The translations under genes were made by a program, and so were the position numbers. Below, in pieces: positions 45,184 through 55,045 of a stretch of 64,000 nucleotides of DNA. This DNA is from Ctena decussata. Taxonomy: Eukaryota; Mollusca; Bivalvia; Lucinida; Lucinidae. The stretch is taken from positions 22,220,102 through 22,284,101 of the forward strand of contig OZ022501.1 of the NCBI GenBank assembly GCA_963989385.1. Direction: 5' to 3'. A model generated the notes under the pieces. It did not search any database. It was not told where the DNA came from and saw only the letters and a program-made list of their open reading frames with translations. Positions within the stretch are counted from its first letter, which is position 1, and every line of letters starts with the position of its first letter.

Positions 45184-45243
45184 GAATGTGCTCCTTAAGG
45201 GTTCACACCATGAATGTGCTCCTTAAGGGTTCACACCATGAAT
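45184..45243. repeat. 27-bp tandem duplication
   Basis: GAATGTGCTCCTTAAGGGTT then CACACCAT occurs twice, at about 45184 and 45211. Preceding AAGGAAAGAAT and following AGGAGACACTTATTCTTTC make an imperfect hairpin around it. Confidence 0.85.
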
Positions 45244-45552
45244 TAGGAGACACTTATTCTTTCGAAATACGGGTAATCGTTGATATCAAGCCTCAGCAAT
45301 ATGTAAATACATAAAACTGTTCTTCGTTCAAAAACATATCGACTTAGTCAAAAGATAAGTATACCATGCTATAGACCGTACAGGCACAATATTCATATTT
45401 ACGCCCCACCCCCACTCCCCCCTCTCCAAAATAATAATAATGATAATAGTAAAACATAGGTAGGCCGCCCAGGTCCTGTTTTTGAAGGAAACATGGCATT
45501 AGTAAATGAAGTAAACTGAATTGTGATAGGTAGGCCACAAACTAATACGTAA
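45244..45552. other. Unassigned stretch with ATA run
   Basis: A short (ATA)n run lies at 45429-45446 next to a C-rich patch. Otherwise nothing is recognised. Confidence 0.4.
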
Positions 45553-45651
45553 TGGTTATACCATGGTTTGTCCGCCTGTACAAGGAGATAATCCACGAGC
45601 TTTAGAGAGTGGATTATCTCCCGTACAGGCGGACAAACCATGGTGTAACTA
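45553..45651. repeat. 98-bp hairpin
   Basis: Left arm GGTTATACCATGGTTTGTCC then GCCTGTACAAGGAGATAATCC; right arm GGATTATCTCCCGTACAGGC then GGACAAACCATGGTGTAAC. The loop is ~17 bp. Likely a foldback MITE. Confidence 0.93.
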
Positions 45652-46202
45652 TTTTATACCACACTTACCAGTGTAGACCTTGCTCATTGTGAAACATTTC
45701 GTGCTAAAGTTGGCGTTTTCTGGTAGGGATGGTATAGTGTAACAGTGAACAGACAGTGAGTAATGCAAATACAACCACTTTAACTGTTTTGATACAAAAA
45801 AGGCATACTTGCGGTCCGCGTTAGGCGTGGGAAGATACTTAGGCTTCATGGATTGGAATACAGAAAAAAATATATATCTACAAGAGCAAATGGCCCTTTC
45901 CACAGTGACAGCAAGATTTGCAAACCAGACTGTGACTATTACTTGCAAAGTGTCGCGGCTCATTTTTTCTATGTCGTTTTTGTGGCTGGTCATAAGATAG
46001 CTCCTAGGTGAAATATGGATCGCCTCAAGAAAAAAAAATAGAATAGACTGTGCCAATAACAAAGAATCAGGTAAGACTTCGTTTCCGCGCATTTTCATTG
46101 GATTCTTCTTTGTTCGCATCAACAATCAGTAAAGGCTGAAGACTCTAAGACGTAATCTGACATGAATATAACTCTCCGCAAATACCCTATGATATTTTCC
46201 CT
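45652..46202. other. Unassigned stretch; 158-codon minus frame
   Basis: A minus frame at 45649-46125 (158 codons) begins in this stretch and ends within the hairpin. It shows no recognisable domain and mixed composition. On the plus strand a 63-codon frame contains FANQTVTITCKVS, reminiscent of an Ig-fold C-strand region but too short to claim. A 13-bp scrap matching an M1 end (GTGTCGCGGCTCA) lies at 45950-45962. Confidence 0.3.
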
Positions 46203-46203
46203 C

Positions 46204-46223
46204 GTTGAGAACCGCAAACAAGC

Positions 46224-46264
<41 letters not shown>
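46204..46264. repeat. (GA)n microsatellite
   Basis: About 30 uninterrupted GA dinucleotides. Frames across it encode only (RE)n or (LS)n. Confidence 0.97.
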
Positions 46265-46266
<2 letters not shown>

Positions 46267-46720
46267 GCGGCGGTTTCTATAATTGTTAACATGCAAACAA
46301 CTATAAATAATCTTATCAACGTCAAACAAGGATATATACGTGCGAACTTGGAATAATCTAAAACACTACGTAAATAAAGAATAAAAAAATGATATAAAAT
46401 AAACTAACTTAAATATGGAGTAGCCGTTTTTACTACTACTAGATGTGTCATTTACATACTCTCCTTTGTTGTAATCTACTCTTCACCTAGAATAAAATAG
46501 AATGAAATTGTAAGATAAAAGACATGATACTGAAAAAAGTGCTAAACGCTTTTTCATTTCTGAGATTTTAATCCGATTCCGTTCTAGACACCACGGCTGT
46601 TCGAATGAATTGTGTAATAAATTCATATTATATTGCTTAGAACCGAGTGAACTACGAAAATTTATATCATACTACTCAAAATTAAACAACAGAAATGCAC
46701 AACTCTAACCGGTAATCCAC
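46265..46720. other. Unassigned stretch
   Basis: No recognisable feature. Confidence 0.4.
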
Positions 46721-46790
46721 TTTCGAAAAGAGTTAGGAGGAGTTGACTTCACATATTTCGAAAAGAGTTAGGAGGAGTTGACTTCACATA
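46721..46790. repeat. 35-bp perfect tandem duplication
   Basis: TTTCGAAAAGAGTTAGGAGG then AGTTGACTTCACATA occurs twice, at 46721 and 46756, with no mismatch. A recent slip or duplication. Confidence 0.97.
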
Positions 46791-47277
46791 TTTCTGTTAA
46801 TGAAGTTAATGCACAAGTTAATGCATCGAAGTTTGTTGATAGATGCCAGCCAAAGACAATATCCATTTTCCTTGGTACCATCCCAAACTGCATCACTTTC
46901 TTAGCTAAACTTATTTCATCAGGGGTGACTGCCTTGTTTCTAGAACATAGAATGCCAGTATTAGTATCAGTCACTTAGAATAAAACATCACTTTAATGAA
47001 TGCTGCATGTCTCTCTGTCTCATTGTCTGTCTCTATTGGTTTTCAATCTGATACTTTTAAGTGCACTTGCAAATCTTCTCAACGAATTTTATTAATATTA
47101 AACCAGCCTAGATTTACAAAAGGAGTCTTATAATCATATAAAGGGTGTGAGTTATACTTCTAACAAAACAACTCAGACTGTATACACAGACAGATTTTGG
47201 TATGACGTTTTGACTTATATTTCTCAAAAAGAAGAAGAAGAAAAAGAAGAAACTAGAAAATGTGTTTGTAAAACACT
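46791..47277. other. Unassigned stretch
   Basis: Short GAA-rich run near 47229-47255 just before the next element. No gene recognised. Confidence 0.4.
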
Positions 47278-49305
47278 ATGCCCCCAACTATATGCCTGAC
47301 CCCAACAAGGTAAGCTAAAAATATATAGGTCTGCTAATTTTTTATAGTCTATTCATTTACGAATTATCAAGGCTCCAGCAGCTATGGTTCTGGAGAAATA
47401 GAAAATCCCTACAATGTTTTATACAAATAAGTAATGGGACAAAACTGTCAATAATGAATACAATATACCGTAATCTTCATCAAAATGATTGACACATCAA
47501 ATACTATCTGTATACCAAAAATCAGGTCTCTATGTCAAACGGTTCAAAAGTTGAAAAAATGCCAAAGTTAACAAAGGGGCATAATTCAGTCAAATATTTA
47601 CGAAATCAGCCCAAAACCCCAAAAATTAATCAGGTAATCTACACCTTAGCCCCTAGCTGTATGCCAAGTATGAGCATTCTAACTCCAATGGTTCTCCCAG
47701 GATTTTTGGAACAAACTTTCATTTAATTTTTCGAAAAGGGGCATAACTCTGTATGTATAAGGCCAACAGAAAGGAAAAAAAAAATACCGGTCTGCTAATT
47801 ATTTATGGTCTATTCACATATGAATTATCAAGGTTCCAGCAGCTATGGTTCTTGAGAAAGAGACCATCCCTACAATGTTTTGCACAAATAAGAAAAGGGG
47901 CATAACTCCGTCAATAATGAATATAACATATAGTTATTATCATCAAAATGATTGACACATCAAATACTATCTGTATACCAAAAACCAAGTCTCTAGGTCA
48001 AACGGTTCAAAAGTTGGAAAAATGCCAAAGTTAACAAAGGGGCATAATTCAGTCAAATATTTACGAAATCAGCAGAAAAGTTAATCAGGTGATCTACACC
48101 ATAGCCCCTAGCTGTATGCCAAAGATGAGCATCTTAGCTTTAATGGTTCTCCCAGGATTTTTGGAACAAACTTTCATTTAATTTTTCGAAAAGGGGCATA
48201 ACTCTGTAAGTGCATGGCCGACTGACAGAAAAAAATATGGGTCTGCTTATTTTTCATGCTCTATCCACCTTTTAAATATCAAGGCCCCAACAAATACTGT
48301 TCTTGTGAAACAGACCACCCATAATTATGCTTTATACAGATGAGAAAAGGGAAATAACTCTCTTAATAGTATAAACATCATAATGCAACCAACATCAGAA
48401 TGATCAGCACATCAAATACTAGTAGTATACCAAAAATTAGGGATCTAGGTCAAACGGTTCAAAAGTTGGAAAAATGCCAAATTCAACAAAGGGGCATAAT
48501 TAAGTCATTTTTTTATGGAATTCGCCCAAAAGTAGATCAGGTAATCTACACCTTAGCCCTTAGCAATATACCAAATATGAGCATCCTAGCTTAAACGGTA
48601 TTTCCAGGATTTAGGAACAAACTTTCATAAATTTTTTCAAAAAAGGGGCATAATTCTGTAAGTACATGGCAGACGGAAAAGAAAAAAATACGGGTCTGCT
48701 TATCTTTCATGCTCTATCCACCTTTTAAATATCAAGGCCCCAGCAAATACTGTTCTTGAGAAACAGACCACCCATTACTTTGCTTTATACAGATGAGAAA
48801 AGGGAAATAACTCTGTTAAAAGGGGATGCATCATAACGCAACCAACAGCAGAATGATCAGCACATCAAATACTAGTAGTATACCAAAAATTAGGGTTCTA
48901 GGTCAAACGGTTCAAAAGTTGGAAAAATGCCAAATTCAACAAAGGGGCATAATTCAGTTATTTTTTGACGGAATTTGCAAAAAAGTTAATCAGGTGATCT
49001 AAATCCTTAGCCCCTAGCAGTTTGGAAAATATGAGCATCCTAGCTCAAACGGTTTTCCCAGGATTTTGGAAACAAACTTTCGTGTTTTTTTTTTGAAAAA
49101 GGGGCATAACTCTGCAAGTACAAGGCTGATTGACAAGAAAAAATACGTGTCCTCTAGTTTTTGATAGTCTACCCACCTATGAAATATCAAGACCCCAGCA
49201 GTTACGGTTCTTGAGAAAATGAGGCGTTACGTACGGACGGACGGACGGACGGTCAGGTCCAAACCAATATGCCCCCTCAACTTCTTCGAAGTTGGGGGCA
49301 TAAAA
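47278..49305 (+). mobile_element. Pearl-like tandem-repeat element
   Basis: The start ATGCCCCCAACTATATGCC is followed by four ~450-460 bp units. The 'gtctgct-a-tttt' landmark lies at 47325, 47787, 48238 and 48692, with a fifth partial unit at 49147. Each unit carries TGACACATCAAATACT, CTAGGTCAAACGGTTCAAAA, TTAACAAAGGGGCATAATTC and GGGGCATAACTCTG. It closes with (GGAC)n at 49237-49257 and the hairpin GCCCCCTCAACTT / AAGTTGGGGGC. Start ATGCCCCCAAC and end GTTGGGGGCAT are inverted. No ORF; the short frames are repeat DNA. Confidence 0.88.
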
Positions 49306-49413
49306 AGACTGCGTATGTTTTCTCATAGATATACTGTTGTGAAAACAGTAAAGCGGAAAAATCTGACGTCCACAGAGGTAAAAACTTAGACAAAGGAATA
49401 TTTTTCCAGAAAG

Positions 49414-50640
49414 ATGGCTACAATGTCAGAAAGAGAGGAGGGGTTGCTGAAGAGACAGAAAGCGCAGTTGGGGATGGAAAATGGAAAACCAAAGAAAAAT
49501 TGATGCAGGATTTACAAGATGAAAGAAGAAAGGAAAAAAGCAACCAGAAGATGTGAACAAGGATATGATGAGAACACAAGACTTGACAAATGTAGATCGA
49601 CTAGAGGGCAGGAAAGAATAGCCACATACACCAATGGGGTGGGTAGTGCATGTACGGGAAAAGAACGAAGTAAAGCATCTGATGGCGGACGCTTAACTGA
49701 ATCATCTAAAACTGTCTTTAAGAGTGTTGATGAAGTTGGAGAATCAGCAGATACTCGAACAGATTTTGTATCACCAGATGAACACAAAGTCATACCAACA
49801 AAGCAGTAAGAAGTGACATCGTCTGGGGTAGATTTGGATTTTGAGACAAGTTACGAGAAACTGAAGCAGAGCCTGTCTGATTCACTGGAACTGCCACATA
49901 CTTTTTTTAAAAATTTGCCATAGATCTACAGACAACGACAATGACCATAGTCTAAGTCTTGCGCATTATCTAAATAGAAGGAGGAGGAGAAAGAGAGAGA
50001 ATAAACAGACTGGAGATAAGGACAGAGTTGATAAACAGTTTAGTACTGATTCCATAAAGTATCCATAGTGATGTATTTTACCTGCTGATTTTGATGTAGA
50101 AAAAAGGAAAGTCGTTGATCATATAGGAAAGTTAGAATTAGATGAAAAGATAGTGGAGATAGAAAATCTACAGAGAGCAGCCGAGGAGGCACATATAATA
50201 GAAAGAGTGAAAAAATTTGAAGTCGCGACAGCAAATGACGAATGAATGAGACGTTCAAAAAGGATGAAAGCACTAAATGAAAAGCAAGTTGAGACAGAAA
50301 GGCATGTAAGAGGCAAAGTTAAAGCACAGATAGAGGTAGAAAATAGACGGAGTCTCCCACTCAAAAGAAGAAGAGGCGTTATCGTTTGATGAGAGAAGAT
50401 TCAAAGTTGAACTAGAGGCACAAAGAACACTAAGACAAAAAGTGAACTTTCACATGAGATAGAATACGTACACATTTTTAAAGAACACGAGTTGAACAGA
50501 AAATTGGATTCTTTATGCCAGATAGAAACTGAACTAAGGCAGAATGAAGATAGACCAGAGCAGACAGCTGATATACATGAGCGTGTTTTGACGCAAAGGA
50601 GTGGGTCTCATGCCCAAATGATAGAGGTACGTGTACTTGT
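49414..50640 (+). pseudogene. Charged coiled-coil region, possible gag remnant
   Basis: Short frames in changing phases are rich in Glu, Lys, Arg and Gln. They start MATMSEREEGLLKRQKAQLG at 49414, with MKEERKKATRRCEQGYDEN at 49519 and further pieces such as KLELDEKIVEIENLQRAAEE near 50130 and LCQIETELRQNEDRPEQTAD near 50510. The heptad-like pattern suggests a long coiled coil. Its position directly upstream of Gypsy pol fragments suggests gag, but no zinc knuckle (CX2CX4HX4C) is seen. A broken host coiled-coil gene is the alternative. At least three stops or frame changes interrupt it. Confidence 0.4.
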
Positions 50641-50863
50641 CGTAGTGAGCATAAATATAATAAATCTGGAATATCAATATACAGTGAATGGTAGAGACGA
50701 TATTCGAACCGAATGGGCAACTGCATTTTAACCCATTTGTAATGACCAAGTTGGAGTCGTCAGTACAACTACAGCAATCGGCATTGACAGAGCCATTGGA
50801 AGGTGGGCTGACTTAAAAAGTTTAAGTATGTCGATATTGGTGAGGACAAAAAAAAACAACAAA

Positions 50864-51290
50864 AGCCTGGTACAACAGCACGTATACCACTGCATCTTTG
50901 TAACTTATCCTCAAAAGTGGTGACATTACCACCCCACTCATCCGTTTGCAACTTAGCAGAAGTAAATCTGGTTAGAACGGATCCAGTAAAAGAAATAATC
51001 AATAGAAAAGCTCACTGCGGAGTATGATCAGCATACCGTGTCAGTGGACACTAGTAAATTACATGTTGATCTGGGAAGCACTGAATTGACAAACAAACAG
51101 AAGAGGATGTTCAGTCTTTTACGTCTAAGTGGACACATGTATTTTCAACAGGACCAAGACACTTGGGAAGAACGAATCTTGTCGAACATGAGATCCACCT
51201 GGAAGATGAATGACGCTTTAAAGAGAAAGCTGAGAATTCTCAGGAAGTAACAAAATTCAAGCCCTGATCCCGCCCAAGACACCATGTGGG
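50864..51290 (+). pseudogene. Gypsy pol, protease-RT linker region
   Basis: Two pieces match the segment that precedes RT in metazoan Ty3/Gypsy polyproteins. The first (50868-51026) reads IPLHLCNLSSKVVTLPPHSS then VCNLAEVNLVR and ends in a stop. The second starts near 51038 with LHVDLGSTELTNKQKRMFSL, the usual 'L...LT..Q......LL' element, and after a frameshift near 51160 continues as LVEHEIHLEDE, the typical 'T..V.H.I.L.D' step. The aspartic protease active site (DTG) was not found upstream, so the protease is lost or unrecognisable. Split from RT by inserted DNA at ~51290-51790. Confidence 0.75.
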
Positions 51291-51790
51291 AAAAAGACAA
51301 CACAAAATTAGTCACCAACAAAGACATAAACTGCGGCAGCCATGTGAACAGCCATTTCCCATGTAGATGGTAACCGGGCTAGCCTTAACATCACAAACGA
51401 TATGTAAATAACAGACACAGCAACAAACAACACATACAGCAACCAAGAAGAATCAAAACAGAAGTACAGAAGTGCCGCCTTGGGACGGCAAGTAATGAAA
51501 TTACTGGGGAGAGGGGCCTTAACCGGTTCATTGGCGACCAGTTCTCGCCCTTCATTCTGCTTTGGTTTATCAGATACATAGTTTTTCAAAACCAGCAATA
51601 CAACCAACAAGCACACAACAGACCAACGAAAGCACCAACCTTGACAATAAGAACATATTATACGAAAAACATTTAACATCCACGTTTACCAATTTTCTAT
51701 TTGTAATGTGAGGGCTAGCCTTAACATCACAAACAAAATATCAATAACAACAAAGCAAGAAACAGTATGTAAAACAGCTAAGATCCCAAC
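51290..51790 (+). mobile_element. Insertion splitting Gypsy pol, R1-related core
   Basis: The normal join between the pol linker and RT is interrupted here. Within it a 23-bp direct repeat (GGGCTAGCCTTAACATCACA then AAC) lies at 51376-51398 and 51712-51734. Inside that, AAGTGCCGCCTTGGGACGGC, AATTACTGGGGAG and CTCGCCCTTCATTCTGC match the middle of R1 (39005-39110). The 23-bp copies could be a target duplication or element-internal. Confidence 0.7.
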
Positions 51791-51791
51791 A

Positions 51792-52535
51792 GGAAAATCC
51801 TACCTGCACTTGTGGAGGAAGTTCGCAAACACCTGCAAGAAATGTTAGGGGTCGGTGCTGTACTTGAAGCCATCCCTTCTTTCAACTTGAATGTAGTTAT
51901 AGTCAGAAAGAAGCATGAGACGATACGCTTCTGTATCTATTACAGAAACTTTATTCAGCAAACCACTAAGGACGCTTATCCCATATCTCGCATTGAGGAC
52001 ACACTGCATTCACTTGCGGCATATAACTTCTTTTACACACTTGACTTATAGAGTGCATATTGGCAAAATGAGCTGAGAGACTGTGCCAAGCCGAAGACTG
52101 CATTTCAGATGGGGTCGCTTGATTTTCTTTTTCATGTAACCGAATGCCCTCGGGTTGCGCAATGCGTCGGCTACTTTTCAGAGGCTGATGGAGAGATGCA
52201 TGGGAGCCCTCAACCTCCGTGATTGTCTGGTCTACATAGACGATATCATCTTTTTTTATCAATCTTCGAGGAGTTTCTGGAGCGCCGACAGGCAAGGTTC
52301 AAGACACTTGAGTGACACAACTTGAAACTGAAGCACTCCGAATGGGAGTTCTTCAAAGGACGAGTTCTCTACCCTGGACATGTGGTTTCAGCTGATGACA
52401 TTCAGACAGTTCCATCAAAGTTGGAGGCAGTTAGCTAATGGCTCTTTCCTAAGAGCACAAAAGATGTGCGCAAGTTCTTAGAGTTTACTGGTTACTAAAG
52501 GCGTTTTGTTAAAGGGTACGCCTTGATCGCTTGAC
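51792..52535 (+). pseudogene. Gypsy reverse transcriptase remnant
   Basis: The frame starts KILPALVEEVRKHLQEML, the N-terminal RT helix of Ty3/Gypsy pol. It goes on to RKKHETIRFCIYYRNF (family pattern RKK-G--R-CVDYR-LN, here Asp replaced by Tyr) and AYPISRIEDTLHSL. The first catalytic region (YTLDL) is followed at once by a TAG at 52049-52051. SAYWQNELRD continues, then a frameshift at about 52140 leads to [17 protein letters not shown] and the catalytic YIDDII at 52233-52250. Thumb sequence LKHSEWEFFKGRVLYPGHVV and KSTKDVRKFLEFTGY follows with two further stops. The catalytic aspartates of YIDD remain, but the protein cannot be made. Confidence 0.92.
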
Positions 52536-52635
52536 CATTGATTGATCCTTTAGACAAATTCAAATGGAAAGAAGAAATCGGAGAGGGCGACGCCTTTCAG
52601 ATGGAAAGATGAGCAGCAGCGAAGCTTTGACGTCA

Positions 52636-53065
52636 ACAAGGAACGGGTCACTAAACCTCCTATACTTTTCTATGCAGACTACCGACTGCCGTTCACACTT
52701 CACATAGACGCTTCAGGCAATAGTTTAGTTGCAGCCCTTTATCAACGGCAGACTGTGATCAACTAGGTCACTGCATTTGCCAGTCGAAGCCTGAAGCCAG
52801 CCGATAAGCAGTATCTAGCACGCAAACTGAATGTCTTAGCTTTAAAGTTGGCTGTATGTGAGAAGTCCTATAACAACATGTATGGAACAAGGTCGAGGCC
52901 ATAACGGACAACGATCCCCTAACCTACGTTCTAACGACAGCTCAGTTGGATGCGGCTGGCCAGAGAGGGATTCCAATGTCAAACTATAATTATGACATCA
53001 AAAACTGGAGCAGAAAGATAAACGCCGATACTGACAGTTTGTCCCGTTGCCAGGGAGAAAAACAG
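52636..53065 (+). pseudogene. Gypsy RNase H remnant
   Basis: VTKPPILFYADYRLPFTLHI then DASG gives the first catalytic Asp of the Ty3/Gypsy RNase H domain. The expected glutamate in the KLEFLALKWAV motif is Asn here (RKLNVLALKLAVCEKSYNNM). The second Asp region, EAITDNDPLTYVLTTAQLDA, is intact but in another frame. The tether to integrase reads NYDIKNWSRKINADTDSLSR, the usual 'I-Y--GK-N--AD-LSR' ending. At least two stops or frame changes lie between the pieces. Position directly after RT and before the integrase zinc finger fits Gypsy order. Confidence 0.85.
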
Positions 53066-53215
53066 CACTATGTCGCGTTCCTGAAATGCAAAAAGCAAAT
53101 TCTTGTGCATTACAAAGGGCCTCGATAGAGTCTTTTTTGTTGGGAGTGTAGCACTCTTTGACACTGAATGCACATAATCACTGAGTTATCGGGGCTCCAG
53201 GTTTAAGTAAGCCGT

Positions 53216-53485
53216 TTGTATGATGCTAGATATGCCAACGATTTGAACAAGTTATATCTGTGCAGTGACATCCTTTTACCGGACAGGGAGAGTAAGCAAC
53301 CAGGAATTTTGACGGTCGTTCCTCTTACTTTTCGGAACAAGATTGTCAAAGCCCTGCATAACGATCTTGGCCATCAAGGACGTGATAGGTCATCTTTCTA
53401 ATTTAACAGAAGTTCTTCCTCCGGGAATCGACTCCTTCGTCCGTTATAGAGTTTGACAGTGTAAAAACTTCATATTGCGAAGGCA
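53216..53485 (+). pseudogene. Gypsy integrase zinc-binding (H2C2) remnant
   Basis: VVPLTFRNKIVKALHNDLGH then QGRDR holds the two histidines of the H2C2 finger in the usual spacing (LH--LGH-G). A stop follows at 53399-53401. Then frames change, and QCKNFILRR carries the first of the two expected cysteines, while the second appears replaced by Phe. The finger would not fold as in active elements. Confidence 0.8.
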
Positions 53486-53515
53486 TCAGCGCTGAGCTAA
53501 TGGACATAGTGTCTA

Positions 53516-54108
53516 CTATACCCAAGGAAATCGTGTGTGTCGACTATCTCAGCTTGGAGAGGTATTAAAGCAGAATAGGAAACATGCTAGTGATCACAGA
53601 TCAATTTAGCCGTTTTGCGCCAGCCTATCCAACCAAGAACCAGACCGCCAAGACAACTGATCGGGTTCTGTTCGACCAGTTCATAATGCAGTATGGCTTT
53701 ACAAGCAGAAAACACAGTGATCAGGGTCAAAAAATCGAATCGAACCTTATACAAGAGTTGTGCCAGATTGCTGGGATTGCAAAGTCGCGTACAACGCCGT
53801 ACCATGCCATTAACAACGGCCATGCTAAACGTTTCAAATAGTCACTGTTGCAGATGTTAGGTACGCTCGAGAAGTACGGGAAGAGTGGCTCGAAAGCACC
53901 TGTACCTATCTTAGTACATATCGACTATGCTACCATTTACGACGACATTGGCTTCTGTCCGTACTTCGATATGTTCGGCCGACCTTCACGTTTAGCTATA
54001 GACCTTTCTAGGTTTGTCTCCAGATACGTTGTCTGCCAAGAAACAAACCAAATATGGAATTAAACTTTAGGAGCGCCTTCATTTTGCGTATCGGACAGCA
54101 GAGAAGTA
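53516..54108 (+). pseudogene. Gypsy integrase catalytic core remnant
   Basis: VCVDYLSLE supplies the first catalytic Asp and is followed by a stop. MLVITDQFSRFAPAYPTKNQ continues, with HSDQGQ supplying the second Asp. In the family the third acidic residue lies in GNGQ-ERFNRTL; here the sequence is NNGHAKRFK, so the glutamate appears to be lysine. A stop follows directly. Beyond it, MLGTLE, then CPYFDMFGRPSRLAIDL and ERLHFAYRTAEK match the segment after the core. The reading frame then stops at the junction with inserted R1 DNA (about 54105). Confidence 0.92.
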
Positions 54109-55040
54109 AAATGAAAGACAAAAATGAAAGACAATGATCAGGAATTAAATCAATCAAATCCCACATCCCGCTCTCAGAGTCAAAAGAGAAAGAAGCCCGC
54201 CCAAAAAACTGCGAAAAGATCACGAAAGACATGCAAGGTACACTGATTGAGCAGGTAAACTGAATGAGCAGCTCTTTTCCAAACAGATGGCCATTCCGCT
54301 ACTCTATTAAAGGCCCCATTGCTCTATCAGCATGAAAAATTTTATCGTGACGTATCGTTGCAAGCTTCTTGCCATGGTTTCGTCATTGTAAATGGCCGCG
54401 ATTAGCCAACTTTAAACCAGTAAAACATCATTGAGTTTCACACAAAAAGGTTCGAAAATTGATTTGGGTCATTTGAGTTGCCAACCAAAATGACCTACTT
54501 TCGATTTCATAAACAACGAAAAAAAAACGGTAAAAATACAACGTACAGCCGTGGAGTCCCTTCACTGTACCGCTTTTGGTTTTATTGCGTCACTCAACGG
54601 GGTACCAGAAAAGGAAAATCGTTTGTCTGTAGATCGATTTGTCGTCTTTCAAAAACACGTTTTCCATGCTTTTTGCCAGGTATATGGATCAATATATGCA
54701 CATCAACCCATATTTCATCACCAAACGTGAAGGTTGAAACGCTTTTCATAATGATTTGCGTTTAGACGTTTTTACCATTTATAGGACTATGGAGACTTTA
54801 AAATAGCAGCAACATCTTTTTTACCTTTTGTTTGTCTTAAATTACAAAAACCAACCAAAACAGAAAGCAGTATAGGCAGCTTTTCAGGTGACGAGACTGC
54901 TAGAGAACAAAGACAAGCGGACATAACACTAAGAAGCCACAACATCGGTATCGCATTGGAACAGTCAGCAAAAGATTACAGAGGGGGCTTAAAATAGTTT
55001 TACCGCGCCCTCTGCATCTGCGGTCGAATTGAGTGGAGAC
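54105..55040 (+). mobile_element. R1 copy inserted in integrase, itself interrupted
   Basis: R1 begins right after the pol segment AYRTAEK: CAATGATCAGGAATTAAATC, CACATCCCGCTCTC, GAGCAGCTCTTTTCCAAACA, GATGGCCATTCCGCTAC. It breaks at about 54303 and resumes at about 54840 (CAAAACAGAAAGCAG, GACAAGCGGACATAACACTA, AAAAGATTACAGAGG, CGCCCTCTGCATCTGCGG), ending near 55035 where pol resumes. The R1 copy is 3'-truncated relative to the one at 38684. Confidence 0.8.
54303..54838 (+). mobile_element. Repeat R5, copy 1, nested in R1
   Basis: AAAGGCCCCATTGCTCTATC then AGCAT, TTTCGTCATTGTAAATGGCC, ACTTTAAACCAGTAAAACAT and CATTGAGTTTCA match the reverse complement of 62813-62962 in order. The remaining ~350 bp has no partner here. 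A 95-codon frame at 54478-54765 is basic and has no domain I recognise. Confidence 0.75.
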
Positions 55041-55045
55041 AAGCA

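Noticed and set aside
45950..45963. Eleventh M1 MITE copy
   Set aside because: Only 13-14 bases match an M1 end, with no interior or opposite end; could be chance or a scrap.
45649..46125. 158-codon minus frame and an Ig-like NQTVTITCKVS scrap on the plus strand
   Set aside because: No domain on the minus strand; the plus-strand scrap is too short, with no good splice signals.
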